From positions 1 to 15,192 of the forward strand of contig DASXIR010000357.1 of the NCBI GenBank assembly GCA_036497895.1: a stretch of 15,192 nt of DNA. Direction: 5' to 3'. Both the position numbers and the translations under genes were made by a program. The notes under the pieces are model-generated. The model was not told the DNA's origin. It saw only the letters and a list, made by a program, of their open reading frames with translations, and ran no database searches. Source of the DNA: CAVQFC01 sp036497895 (lineage in GTDB: Bacteria > Acidobacteriota > Vicinamibacteria > Vicinamibacterales > CAVVIG01). Of this stretch, positions 6,104 to 13,137 are shown one piece after another (positions within the stretch are counted from its first letter, which is position 1; every line of letters starts with the position of its first letter).

Positions 6104-7501
6104 TCACAGATTTCGAATCAGCTGGATGAGGAGGGCGTCCTGTTCGGGGAATACGGTCCGGAGATCGAGCACTATCCTGTCGTTCTGCACGCGCGCGATG
6201 ATCGGTGGCGTCAGATGACGAAGACGATTCGCCAGGTGATCAGCGGTTGTGCCCTGCCGCGCGATTGAGACGAGCCACGTGGGGAGCTCGACACCAGGCG
6301 CGCTGCCGCCGCCGACAGCGGAGACGCCGGCGACAATTTCAGCGTCCCAGTCAGCCAAGGTCTTCAACACATTCGCAAATAAGTCTGCCCGCTGACGGAC
6401 TTCCGCGGCGTTCATCATCAGCATCCGCTGGACCGGAACAGTGCGGGCTTCTCGTCCCGCGGCGTACTCCCCAAGTGTCGCTTCGAGTGCCGCGTACGTC
6501 ATCTTGCCCACGCGAAGCGCTCGCATCAACGGATGCGTGCGGATTCGATCAACCGCCGCGGTTCGTCCGACGATGATGCCGGCTTGTGGTCCGCCCAGAA
6601 GCTTGTCGCCACTGAAGCAGCAGACATCCACGCCGGCCGCGATTGACGCGGCCACCGTCGGCTCGTCGAGATCGCCGGCGGTCGCTGAGGGATCGGATGG
6701 ACGGCGGTTGCCGACTTGACCGCTTCCGAGATCGTCGGCGACGACGACGTTGAACTTTCGGCCGAGCGCGACCAGTTCCGGCAAGGCAGGGCGTTCGGTG
6801 AACCCTTCGATCCTGAAGTTCGACGGGTGGACGCGGAGAATCATCGCGGTCTGACCCGAGATCGCGGCGCCGTAATCGGCGGCTCTCGTCTTGTTGGTCG
6901 TTCCGACCTCGCGCAGCACGGCGCCGGACTGCGCCATCACGTCAGGGATCCGGAACCCACCGCCGATCTCGATCAGCTCGCCGCGAGAGACGATCGCTTC
7001 GCGTCCCTTCGCCAGCGCTGCGAGCACGATCAGGGTCGCCGCGGCGTTGTTGTTGACCACCACCGCCGCCTCGGCGCCGGTGACCCGGCACAACAGCGCT
7101 TCCACGTGCCGATCGCGCCGGCCGCGGACACCGTGTTCCAGGTCGTACTCGAGCGACGAGTAGCCGCGCGCGACCGCGGCGACGCGGTCCACGGCGGCGG
7201 CCGCGAGCGGCGCTCGTCCCAGGTTGGTGTGGATGACGACACCGGTGGCGTTGATGACGTTGACGAGCGATGGATGAAAAAGGGCGGTCAGTCGGGCCAC
7301 TGCCGCCTGCTCCAGGCCGGCGGCTACGCCATCCGTATCGAAGTGCGCCGCCGTCCCGTTGGCAATCGCTCGCCGCAACTCGGCTGCGGCTGCACGCAGC
7401 GCGTCCACGGTGGCCTCGGCGCCGAAGGTGGCCTCGAGCCGCTGCACCCCTGAGCGCTGGCGGAGCTGTTCAATCGAAGGAATCACGTGGAAGTCCGGCA
7501 T
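6104..7501 (-). CDS. selA: L-seryl-tRNA(Sec) selenium transferase
   Basis: SelA is a cytoplasmic PLP enzyme that converts seryl-tRNA(Sec) to selenocysteinyl-tRNA(Sec) with selenophosphate. The 465-residue length fits the bacterial family (about 460). Signature segments are all present: INATGVVIHTNLGRAPL (83-99), YSSLEYDLEHGVRG (114-127), VVNNNAAATL (148-157), VSRGELIEIGGGFRIPDVM (171-189), GTTNKTR (200-206), ADDLGSG (255-261) and the PLP lysine K300 in FSGDKLLGGPQAG. The gene therefore looks intact. selB and tRNA-Sec, often close by, are not recognisable in this window. ATG 7501 is the start because an in-frame TAG lies a few codons upstream. The gene is divergent from the hypothetical gene at 7544 and they probably share the intervening regulatory region. 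There is no clear Shine-Dalgarno close to the ATG. Confidence 0.96.
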   Translation of the reverse strand: MPDFHVIPSIEQLRQRSGVQRLEATFGAEATVDALRAAAAELRRAIANGTAAHFDTDGVAAGLEQAAVARLTALFHPSLVNVINATGVVIHTNLGRAPLAAAAVDRVAAVARGYSSLEYDLEHGVRGRRDRHVEALLCRVTGAEAAVVVNNNAAATLIVLAALAKGREAIVSRGELIEIGGGFRIPDVMAQSGAVLREVGTTNKTRAADYGAAISGQTAMILRVHPSNFRIEGFTERPALPELVALGRKFNVVVADDLGSGQVGNRRPSDPSATAGDLDEPTVAASIAAGVDVCCFSGDKLLGGPQAGIIVGRTAAVDRIRTHPLMRALRVGKMTYAALEATLGEYAAGREARTVPVQRMLMMNAAEVRQRADLFANVLKTLADWDAEIVAGVSAVGGGSAPGVELPTWLVSIARQGTTADHLANRLRHLTPPIIARVQNDRIVLDLRTVFPEQDALLIQLIRNL

Positions 7502-7543
7502 CGCCGAAATGGTATGCTATCGGCTCCTCCTGCGAACAAGCCG

Positions 7544-7957
7544 ATGACTTCGGACCCGCCGCGATACCGCCCGCTCGAGCGATTCTGGCCGTATGCCGAG
7601 TTGCCCGAACAGCCGACCGCCGAGGAAGTGGCGGCGCTCGATCCCGAGCTCCAGGAAGTGCTGTTCGGCGCACAATCGCGTCCGTTTTCGATCACTTTGG
7701 TCTTTCCCGCACTCGAGGTTCCCGATTTCCCGCGTGCCCTTGATCTGGCACGCACCTCCGCCGAGTTTCGCGAGACAGGGAAGGGTGCGTCGCAGCGCTA
7801 TCGGGCGCGCTTCTGGTCGGGTGACGCCGCCCGTCTGCGCGATCTGTTTCAGATCGTCGGAGACGCCGACGCGGTCGAGGTGCTGATCGACGATCGGCCC
7901 GTGCCGTACGCGCGCGAGCTGTGGCTTCCACTCGTCTGGTTGCTGATTCCCCGGTAG
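7544..7957 (+). CDS. conserved-looking hypothetical protein
   Basis: I do not recognise this 137-residue protein. It has no signal peptide and no certain transmembrane span, and it contains no cysteine. It begins MTSDPPRYRPLERFWPYAEL, has an acidic segment (TAEEVAALDPELQEVLFG) and ends with a Leu/Trp-rich tail (ARELWLPLVWLLIPR). It reads as a compact alpha/beta cytoplasmic protein. Start choice: in-frame ATGs also exist at 7487 (inside selA) and 7514. ATG 7544 is preferred because it avoids overlap with selA and leaves room for the divergent promoters; a TATGCT at 7513-7518 could be its -10 box. Codon usage matches the neighbours. The next gene starts 6 bp after its stop, so the two are likely co-transcribed. 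Confidence 0.7.
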   Translation: MTSDPPRYRPLERFWPYAELPEQPTAEEVAALDPELQEVLFGAQSRPFSITLVFPALEVPDFPRALDLARTSAEFRETGKGASQRYRARFWSGDAARLRDLFQIVGDADAVEVLIDDRPVPYARELWLPLVWLLIPR

Positions 7958-7963
7958 GGCGCT

Positions 7964-8539
7964 GTGGCTTCCATCGAACGAGACATCCAGCGGCTCGAAG
8001 CGGAACTGAAGCATCTCGAGGCCGAGTACAACATGTTCTTCGCCGGTCGGATGCCGAAACCGCCGTGGGAGACACGGGCGCTGGTCGATTCGCTGGTCAA
8101 GCAACTCGATCGCCAGCACATTCCCAACACCGGCGAACGGTTTCACTTCCAGACGGTGCAGTCGCGGTATGCGGCGTTCATCGATCTTTGGGATCGTGGA
8201 ATCCGCGCGCGCGAAGAAGGACGTTCCGGTCCGTTTCCGACCAAACAGCGGACGCCGACCGAACCGGTCAAGCAGGGTCCCGAGGACCGGATCCTGCACG
8301 TCGCCTCGTTTCGCGATCCGGTCCGCGAGATCGACAAGCTCACCGATCTCTACGAGTCGATGGCGGAGGCCCGGCGCGAAGTAGGCGAGGATGCGCCGCC
8401 GTTCCACAAGTTCGCGGAACTGGTGAAGGGGCAGGTCAACAAACTGAAAAGCGCCGGTAACGCCGAAGTCGCGTTCCGGGTCGCGGTGAAGGATGGAAAG
8501 GTGAGTTTTACGGCGCGTGCCCTGAAAGGCGTGAAGTAG
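7964..8539 (+). CDS. MXAN_5187 C-terminal-domain-like protein
   Basis: The 191-residue cytoplasmic protein opens with a charged coiled-coil-like helix (SIERDIQRLEAELKHLEAEY, residues 3-22) and NMFFAGR. A middle section follows with RFHFQTVQSRYAAFIDLWDR (about residues 59-78), then a linker. It ends in FHKFAELVKGQVNKLK and FRVAVKDGKVSFTARALKG. This order of motifs resembles the C-terminal domain named after Myxococcus MXAN_5187, whose function is not established to my knowledge. Only that domain is present here, without a sensory N-terminus. The start is GTG 7964, 6 bp after the preceding stop; no ATG occurs before residue 24 and the coiled coil begins immediately. It probably forms an operon with the preceding gene and ends at the hairpin at 8558. 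Confidence 0.68.
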   Translation: MASIERDIQRLEAELKHLEAEYNMFFAGRMPKPPWETRALVDSLVKQLDRQHIPNTGERFHFQTVQSRYAAFIDLWDRGIRAREEGRSGPFPTKQRTPTEPVKQGPEDRILHVASFRDPVREIDKLTDLYESMAEARREVGEDAPPFHKFAELVKGQVNKLKSAGNAEVAFRVAVKDGKVSFTARALKGVK

Positions 8540-8557
8540 GCCGGGTCGCTAGTGGCC

Positions 8558-8585
8558 GATGGCTGAGAGTGACCTCTCAACCATC
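8558..8585. terminator. hairpin between convergent genes
   Basis: GATGG-c-TGAGAG (8558-8569) pairs with CTCTCA-a-CCATC (8574-8585) around a TGAC tetraloop. This is an 11-pair stem with a single mismatch. It lies 18 bp past the stop of the MXAN_5187-like gene and 15 bp past the end of the cold-shock gene, the expected place for a shared terminator. There is no T-tract on either side, so efficiency is uncertain. Confidence 0.55.
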
Positions 8586-8600
8586 AGCCACGACAAAGGT

Positions 8601-8804
8601 CTAAATCTTGGTGACGTTGCCAGCCTGCGGGCCCTTGGGACCGTCAACGATCTCGAACTCCACCGCCTGACCCTCTTCGAGCGAACGGAAACCGTCGCCC
8701 TGAATGGCCGAATAGTGGACGAAGACATCGCTGCCTCCGTCACGCTCGATGAACCCGTAGCCCTTGGCGTTGTTGAACCACTTGACCTTGCCTGTGATGC
8801 GCAT
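8601..8804 (-). CDS. CspA-family cold-shock protein
   Basis: The 67-residue protein is a single cold-shock domain, the standard length for the family. It binds single-stranded RNA and DNA and melts mRNA structure, acting as an RNA chaperone. RNP1 is intact (K14-GYGFI-E20) and so is RNP2 (VFVHY, residues 27-31). The opening ITGKVKWFNN and the closing GPQAGNVTKI are characteristic. A good Shine-Dalgarno (AGGAAG, 8817-8812 on the minus strand) sits 7 nt from the ATG. The leader contains a perfect 7-bp inverted repeat (8826-8846) that could fold in the mRNA. Several csp paralogues are usual in one genome, so the exact member (cspA to cspG style naming) cannot be assigned. Confidence 0.96.
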   Translation of the reverse strand: MRITGKVKWFNNAKGYGFIERDGGSDVFVHYSAIQGDGFRSLEEGQAVEFEIVDGPKGPQAGNVTKI

Positions 8805-8825
8805 CGTTCGTCTTCCTACTTGCTG

Positions 8826-8846
8826 TGACGCGAGGTGAACGCGTCA
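8826..8846. repeat. 7-bp inverted repeat in the csp leader
   Basis: TGACGCG (8826-8832) and CGCGTCA (8840-8846) are perfect inverse copies around a 7-nt loop. The repeat lies 22 bp upstream of the csp start codon, just before its Shine-Dalgarno. It could be an mRNA hairpin affecting translation or a DNA operator. TTTAAT on the minus strand immediately upstream (8851-8846) may be the csp -10 box, in which case the repeat covers the transcription start. Confidence 0.5.
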
Positions 8847-8885
8847 TTAAACCAACCCCGGACCCCGTCGTGGATGTCCCGGAGC

Positions 8886-8915
8886 AAAAAAAAAGGCCGC
8901 GTTGTGCGGCCTTTT
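8886..8915. terminator. bidirectional intrinsic terminator between divergent csp and purH
   Basis: Nine A (8886-8894), GGCCGC (8895-8900), a GTTGT loop, GCGGCC (8906-8911) and TTTT (8912-8915) form a GC-rich stem extended by A-T pairs. Read on the minus strand, the hairpin is followed by nine U, an ideal intrinsic terminator; on the plus strand it is followed by UUUUCCUU. Its place is unusual: it lies upstream of both genes, 81 bp before csp and 56 bp before purH. It may insulate the two promoters or act as a leader attenuator. Confidence 0.85.
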
Positions 8916-8971
8916 CCTTACGGCGCCAGGCCCGCCCGGCGTCGGACAGATGATACTGGACTTTCAGACTT

Positions 8972-10591
8972 ATGCCAAGAGCCTTGCTCAGTGTTTCCGA
9001 CAAGACCGGGATCGTCGATCTCGGCCGCGGCCTCGTCGCGCGCGGCTTCGAACTGGTGTCGACCGGCGGCACCGCACGCGTCCTGACCGACGCCGGTCTG
9101 CCGGTCACCGGCGTCTCCGACGTCACCGGCTTTCCCGAAATGATGGACGGCCGCGTCAAAACGCTGCACCCGGCGTTGCACGCCGGCATCCTCGCGCGCC
9201 GCGATCGTTCGGACGACCTGGCCGCGCTCGAACGTCACGGCATCGGTCTCGTGGACGTGGTCGTGGTGAATCTCTATCCGTTCGTGAAGGCGGCCTCCGA
9301 TCCGAACACGCCTTTCGATGCGCTGGTCGAGGAAATCGACATCGGCGGACCGTCGCTGGTGAGAGCCGCGGCCAAGAACTTTCGTGGCGTGCTGGTGGTG
9401 GTGGCGCCGGACGACTACGCACGGTTGCTCGAGGCGATCGACACCACGCCAAGCGTTGCGTTCCGCTACGACCTGATGGTGAAGGAGTTCGCGCACACGG
9501 CGGCCTACGACAGCGCGATCGCGACCGCGTTGCTCCGGGTTCGAGTGGACGGCGGCGACGTCACACGCGTCACCGGTCGCGCCGACAGCCCGTTCGCCCC
9601 GGCGGTCGAAGGCGTGGACCGGGTCGAAGTCGTACTCGAGAAGATTCGAGATCTGCGGTACGGAGAAAACCCGCACCAGAAGGCGGTGTGGTATTCCTTG
9701 CCGGGAGCTGCGGTGTCCGGCTTCAGCCGGACCTCGATTCTTCAGGGTAAGGAACTCTCCTACACCAACCTGCTCGATCTGGACGCCGCGGCGCGGATTG
9801 TCCTCGAGTTCGAGGAGCCGGCGGCGGTGGTCGTCAAGCACACCAACCCGTGTGGGGTGGCGACCGGCACCTCGCCGTCCGACGCGTACGTTCGCGCACG
9901 CGAAGCCGATCCGCTGTCGGCCTTTGGCGGCATCGTCGCCCTGAACCGGCCGGTCGACGTGGCCACCGCGGAGGCGTTGGTTTCCACGTTCATCGAAGCC
10001 GTGATCGCGCCGTCGGTGGAGGGGGCCGCACGTCCGGTGCTCGCGCGAAAGACCAACATGCGCGTGGTGACGGCTGATTTCGCGCTACCGGCCGCGGGCG
10101 GCATCGAGTACCGCTCGATTCTGGGCGCCATGCTGATGCAGGAGCGCGATGTGGTGATCGAGGCGCGTCATCCCTGGGTCGCGGGCTCGCTTCCCGACGG
10201 CTTGAAAGTCGTCACCAGGCGACAGCCGACGCACGAAGAATGTCAAGCGCTGCGCTTTGCGTGGCGCGTCTGCGCTCACGTCAAGTCGAATACGATTCTC
10301 TTTGCCGACGACCGGCGCACGCTGGCGATCGGCGCCGGGCAGATGAGTCGCATCGATGCGGTGAATGTCGCCGTGATGAAAGCGCGCTCGGGGGATCGGG
10401 CGCTCGCCGGATCGGTGGCGGCGTCCGATGCGTACTTCCCGTTTCGAGATGGTCTCGACGCGATCGCCAGCGCGGGCGCCGTCGCCGTGGTGCAGCCGGG
10501 TGGATCGGTGCGCGATGGCGAAGTGATTGCGGCCGCGGACCAACACGGGCTGGCGATGGTGTTCACCGGCAAAAGACATTTCAGACACTAA
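8972..10591 (+). CDS. purH: bifunctional AICAR formyltransferase / IMP cyclohydrolase
   Basis: PurH catalyses the last two steps of purine synthesis, from AICAR to FAICAR and then IMP, in the cytoplasm. The 539-residue length fits the family (about 510-540). The N-terminal cyclohydrolase domain shows LLSVSDKTGIVDLGRGL (5-21), VSTGGTA (29-35), GRVKTLHPALHAGIL (60-74) and NLYPF. The C-terminal transformylase domain shows LRYGENPHQKA (about 228-238), the catalytic Lys-His of VVKHTNPCGVA (about residues 286-296) and PLSAFGGIVALNRPVD. The end has GGSVRDGEVIAAADQHGLAM and FTGKRHFRH, which are characteristic. ATG 8972 gives the normal N-terminus. There is no visible Shine-Dalgarno; a GATACT at 8952-8957 may be a -10 box downstream of the terminator at 8886. 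The small membrane protein gene follows after 9 bp. Confidence 0.97.
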   Translation: MPRALLSVSDKTGIVDLGRGLVARGFELVSTGGTARVLTDAGLPVTGVSDVTGFPEMMDGRVKTLHPALHAGILARRDRSDDLAALERHGIGLVDVVVVNLYPFVKAASDPNTPFDALVEEIDIGGPSLVRAAAKNFRGVLVVVAPDDYARLLEAIDTTPSVAFRYDLMVKEFAHTAAYDSAIATALLRVRVDGGDVTRVTGRADSPFAPAVEGVDRVEVVLEKIRDLRYGENPHQKAVWYSLPGAAVSGFSRTSILQGKELSYTNLLDLDAAARIVLEFEEPAAVVVKHTNPCGVATGTSPSDAYVRAREADPLSAFGGIVALNRPVDVATAEALVSTFIEAVIAPSVEGAARPVLARKTNMRVVTADFALPAAGGIEYRSILGAMLMQERDVVIEARHPWVAGSLPDGLKVVTRRQPTHEECQALRFAWRVCAHVKSNTILFADDRRTLAIGAGQMSRIDAVNVAVMKARSGDRALAGSVAASDAYFPFRDGLDAIASAGAVAVVQPGGSVRDGEVIAAADQHGLAMVFTGKRHFRH

Positions 10592-10600
10592 GGAGCCAAC

Positions 10601-10813
10601 ATGGCAAAGGAAGCATTGGGCTTTGCGCTGCTGGGCGTCATTGCCCTCGGAATCTTCGCGCACGCATTCCTGCCGCGCTACGACTGGCGCGAAGTCCGCG
10701 ACCCGAACGGCATCAGCATCATCGTCTACGACAAGTGGACGGGACGGATCCAGCGTGCGGCGTACGACGACAAGGGCGGATTGAATCTGATGGGCGTGTA
10801 CACGCCGTTTTGA
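10601..10813 (+). CDS. small single-span membrane protein, function unknown
   Basis: The product has 70 residues. Residues 5-24 form one hydrophobic span (ALGFALLGVIALGIFAHAFL), followed by a polar domain with RYDWREVRDP, IIVYDKWTGRIQRA and GGLNLMGVYTPF. The Tyr-Asp-Lys-Trp-Thr-Gly-Arg segment looks like a short beta hairpin. The call as a real gene rests on an excellent Shine-Dalgarno (AAGGAG, 10590-10595) that overlaps the purH stop, on an ATG 9 bp after purH, and on good codon usage. It is likely anchored in the inner membrane with the C-terminal part outside or inside; the topology is not clear. I recognise no family. Its link to purH is probably only shared transcription. Confidence 0.82.
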   Translation: MAKEALGFALLGVIALGIFAHAFLPRYDWREVRDPNGISIIVYDKWTGRIQRAAYDDKGGLNLMGVYTPF

Positions 10814-10825
10814 GACGACGGCGTT

Positions 10826-10903
10826 GGGGGCCGAGATTGCCCGGCGAGTGGAGCGCATTCAGCAGGGGCCGAGCTTGCTCGGCCCCCGAAGCTCGCTCGG
10901 CCC
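10826..10903. repeat. cluster of GGGCCGAGC palindromes between convergent genes
   Basis: GGGGCCGAGC (10865-10874) and GCTCGGCCCC (10877-10886) form a perfect 10-bp palindrome split by TT. A degenerate half copy lies at 10826-10844 (GGGGGCCGAGATTGCCCGG) and another at 10888-10903 (GAAGCTCGCTCGGCCC). The cluster sits between the 70-residue protein gene and the end of rfaE1. It can act as a factor-independent hairpin, though no T-tract follows, or it may belong to a dispersed palindromic repeat family. Confidence 0.65.
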
Positions 10904-10924
10904 GGAAGCGTGCTCTTCTCCGAG

Positions 10925-11932
10925 CTAGGGCGCCGGCGTGAAACTCGCGATCAATTCGTCGCGGGTCAACGTCGCCGGGCCGAACTTGCCGACGACGATG
11001 CCGGCCGCGTGGTTGGCCAGCACGGTGGCTTCCGAGAGCGTCGCGCCGGCCGATAGCGCCAACGCGAGTGTCGCGACGACCGTATCGCCAGCCCCGGTGA
11101 CGTCAGCGACTTCGCGCGCTACGGCCTCGGCCGACCCCTCGGCCTGTGGTTCCGACAGCCACATGCCGTGCTCGCCGCGCGTGATCAACACGGCATCGCA
11201 GCCGCAGCGCTCGCGAAAGTCCCGCGCCGCCCGCTGCGCTTCTTCGTCCGACCGGATGCGCAGGTGCGTGGCGGCTTCGGCTTCGTGATGATTCGGCGTC
11301 ACCAGGGTCGCGCCGGAATAGAACGGCAGGTGTGGGATCTTGGGGTCGACCAGCACCGGGATGCGGGTGGGCTTCGAAGCGTGGGAAATGGCGACCAGGG
11401 CCTCGACGATGCCCCGCGTCACGCTGCCTTTCAAATAGTCAGAGACGAGTAGCGCGGTCGCTCCCACGCTGAGTCGTCGCACCTGATTGATGACTGCGGT
11501 TTCGCTGACTCCGTCGGCATCGCCGTCCCGCTCGTAGTCGATTCGCCCGACCTGTTGATTCCGTTCCGTGACGATCCGGACCTTCTCCGTGGTCGGTCGG
11601 CTGGCGTCTTCGACGAGACCATCGATGCCGATGCCGGTGGCCAGCAGCGCGTCACGCAGGCGGTTTGCGGCCGCGTCAGCGCCGGCGAGGCCGACCAGCC
11701 GCGCCCGTCCACCGAGCGCCACGATGTTGTGAGCGACGTTGGCGGCGCCGCCCAGCCTGACGTGCTCGGACTGAAACTGCACCACCGGGACCGGCGCCTC
11801 CGGCGAGATCCGCGTCACACGCCCGACGATGAAGCGGTCGAGCATGACATCGCCGACGACCAGGATGGACGCGCCGTTGAAGCGCGCGATCAGGTCGCGC
11901 GCACGGCTCGAATCGAGCGCGCGCAGGGTCAT
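10925..11932 (-). CDS. rfaE1: D-glycero-beta-D-manno-heptose-7-phosphate kinase
   Basis: The product has 335 residues and belongs to the PfkB/ribokinase family. It phosphorylates D-glycero-D-manno-heptose 7-phosphate at position 1 on the way to ADP-heptose for the LPS inner core. Family marks are VVGDVMLDRFIVGRVTRISP (25-44, with EAPVPVVQ next), LGGAANVAHNIVALGG (60-75), VDPKIPH (195-201), VTPNHHEAE (211-219) and the catalytic VTGAGDT with D283. It is a stand-alone kinase: the adenylyltransferase half found in HldE is absent and must be encoded elsewhere. ATG 11932 is chosen over an upstream in-frame ATG at 12139, because the family N-terminus begins here and the start overlaps the O-antigen ligase stop as ATGA. 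It is the last gene of the LPS operon. Its substrate and neighbours agree with a role in core heptose supply. Confidence 0.93.
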   Translation of the reverse strand: MTLRALDSSRARDLIARFNGASILVVGDVMLDRFIVGRVTRISPEAPVPVVQFQSEHVRLGGAANVAHNIVALGGRARLVGLAGADAAANRLRDALLATGIGIDGLVEDASRPTTEKVRIVTERNQQVGRIDYERDGDADGVSETAVINQVRRLSVGATALLVSDYLKGSVTRGIVEALVAISHASKPTRIPVLVDPKIPHLPFYSGATLVTPNHHEAEAATHLRIRSDEEAQRAARDFRERCGCDAVLITRGEHGMWLSEPQAEGSAEAVAREVADVTGAGDTVVATLALALSAGATLSEATVLANHAAGIVVGKFGPATLTRDELIASFTPAP

Positions 11933-13113
11933 GTCGCCGAGGGCCGTGCCGCGGCGGCCGGCAGTGTCACGATGATGAGAAAGGTCATGAGCACTTCGGA
12001 ATCGCCGAAGTTGTACTCGAAAAGCCCAGCCGTCAGCAGCGCCGTCACTGTCGCGAGCGCTGTCGCCGCCAATGCCCGCTGGCCTGACCGAAAACGGTTC
12101 CAGGAATCGCGCACCAGCGCGACGATGAACCACAGCCACACCGCGAGCGCCGGCAGGCCGCGTTCAGCCGCAATCTGCAGGAAGTCATTGTGCAGGTGCG
12201 GGTTGATATGGACGACGCCGTCGGGGCCCATCAGCGGATCGGACCCGTGGTACTCGACGTAACGCCGCTGCACCATGTTCGGACCGACGCCGACGACAGG
12301 ATGCGCCCGGATCATGCGCTCGCCGATGTGCAGCATGGTGAAACGATCGCGGACCGTTGGATCGTTCATGTTGAACATCGACGAATAACGCAGCGCGAGC
12401 TGTCCGGGGGCGGCCACGACGAACACCGCCGCGAGCAGCGGCAGCACCGCGAACAGCCGGAAGTCCTTCAACGCGAACAGCACCGCGACCGCGGCGCACG
12501 CCCCGACCGCCGCGCCTCGCGTGAACGTCACCGTCACGGCAACCGCCAGCGCCGGCAACACCAGCGCCGCCCAGGTCCGATCGCTGGCGGCGAACAGCAG
12601 GCGCGCGACGGCGACCGCGATGACGATCATCAGCAGGCCGGAGTACGTCATCCAGTGGCCCAGGCTGCCCTGTGGCCGCTGGCCGAGATTGTCGTAGTGA
12701 AGGATGCCGTACTGCACGATGCCGAACAACGCGCTGACCGCGGCGCAGCTGAGTACCACCGTCAGTAGCGTGTGTCCGCGGTTGCCGCCGACGAAGCGGT
12801 ACACCGCCGGCACGATCAGAAACAGCACCAGCTGCTTGCTCGGCCCGAGGCTGGCGCGGGGATCCGGCGAGAGCGCGGCGGACACCAGCGTGATCCCTGC
12901 GTACACGAGCAACGGCCAGAAATACGACGGGACCTCGACGCGTTCGCGCCGGACGAGGATGATGGCAACCCAGCAGAGCAGGGCGATGGTCAGCAGAATC
13001 TGCGCGAGCGCGATCGAAAACTGGACCGCGCCCGCGACGCCGAACAGCGCCAGAGCGCCGGCGTATTCGAGCCGATCCTCGTGCGGAACGTCGAGGGCGA
13101 TGGCGTCGTTCAT
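11929..13113 (-). CDS. O-antigen ligase family membrane protein (WaaL-like)
   Basis: The 394-residue inner-membrane protein has about ten to twelve hydrophobic spans from residue 15 to the end. The conserved periplasmic loop lies at roughly residues 240-315 and contains VGVGPNMVQRRYVEYHG and INPHLHNDFLQIAAERGLPA, the Wzy_C/WaaL signature with H308. R199 in TFTRGAAVG matches the conserved arginine of the family. WaaL transfers undecaprenyl-linked O-antigen to lipid A-core on the periplasmic face. Wzy polymerases share the fold, but the position between a heptosyltransferase and rfaE1 favours ligase activity. An AGGA lies upstream of ATG 13113. The gene is 24 bp downstream of the glycosyltransferase and overlaps rfaE1 by 4 bp. 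Separation of ligase from polymerase or another Wzy_C enzyme is not certain from sequence alone. Confidence 0.85.
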   Translation of the reverse strand: MNDAIALDVPHEDRLEYAGALALFGVAGAVQFSIALAQILLTIALLCWVAIILVRRERVEVPSYFWPLLVYAGITLVSAALSPDPRASLGPSKQLVLFLIVPAVYRFVGGNRGHTLLTVVLSCAAVSALFGIVQYGILHYDNLGQRPQGSLGHWMTYSGLLMIVIAVAVARLLFAASDRTWAALVLPALAVAVTVTFTRGAAVGACAAVAVLFALKDFRLFAVLPLLAAVFVVAAPGQLALRYSSMFNMNDPTVRDRFTMLHIGERMIRAHPVVGVGPNMVQRRYVEYHGSDPLMGPDGVVHINPHLHNDFLQIAAERGLPALAVWLWFIVALVRDSWNRFRSGQRALAATALATVTALLTAGLFEYNFGDSEVLMTFLIIVTLPAAAARPSAT

Positions 13114-13137
13114 GTGGTAAATCCTGCGGTCACCATC

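Noticed and set aside
6023..6106. selA TGA followed by 27 in-frame sense codons, suggesting selenocysteine read-through
   Set aside because: SelA already has its normal length at the TGA, the following codons match nothing I know, and only a weak AT-rich inverted repeat lies downstream, not a recognisable SECIS-type hairpin next to the TGA.
6044..6268. 74-codon plus-strand frame overlapping the end of selA
   Set aside because: Most of it is antisense to the selA C-terminus and it has no ribosome site or recognisable motif.
6716..7453. 245-codon plus-strand frame inside selA
   Set aside because: It is antisense to a well-conserved enzyme, rich in Arg/Asp/Gly as expected from high-GC shadow frames, and has no recognisable domain.
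8918..9841. 307-codon minus-strand frame across the start of purH
   Set aside because: It is antisense to conserved purH motifs and has no signal, domain or ribosome site of its own.
11933..12139. 69-residue N-terminal extension of rfaE1 in the same frame
   Set aside because: It lies inside the O-antigen ligase gene, has no family match and is Arg/Gly-rich like a shadow frame. The kinase fold starts at 11932, where an ATGA overlap marks the start.
12190..12768. 192-codon plus-strand frame inside the O-antigen ligase gene
   Set aside because: It is extremely Arg/His/Asp-rich and antisense to transmembrane segments, a common artefact.
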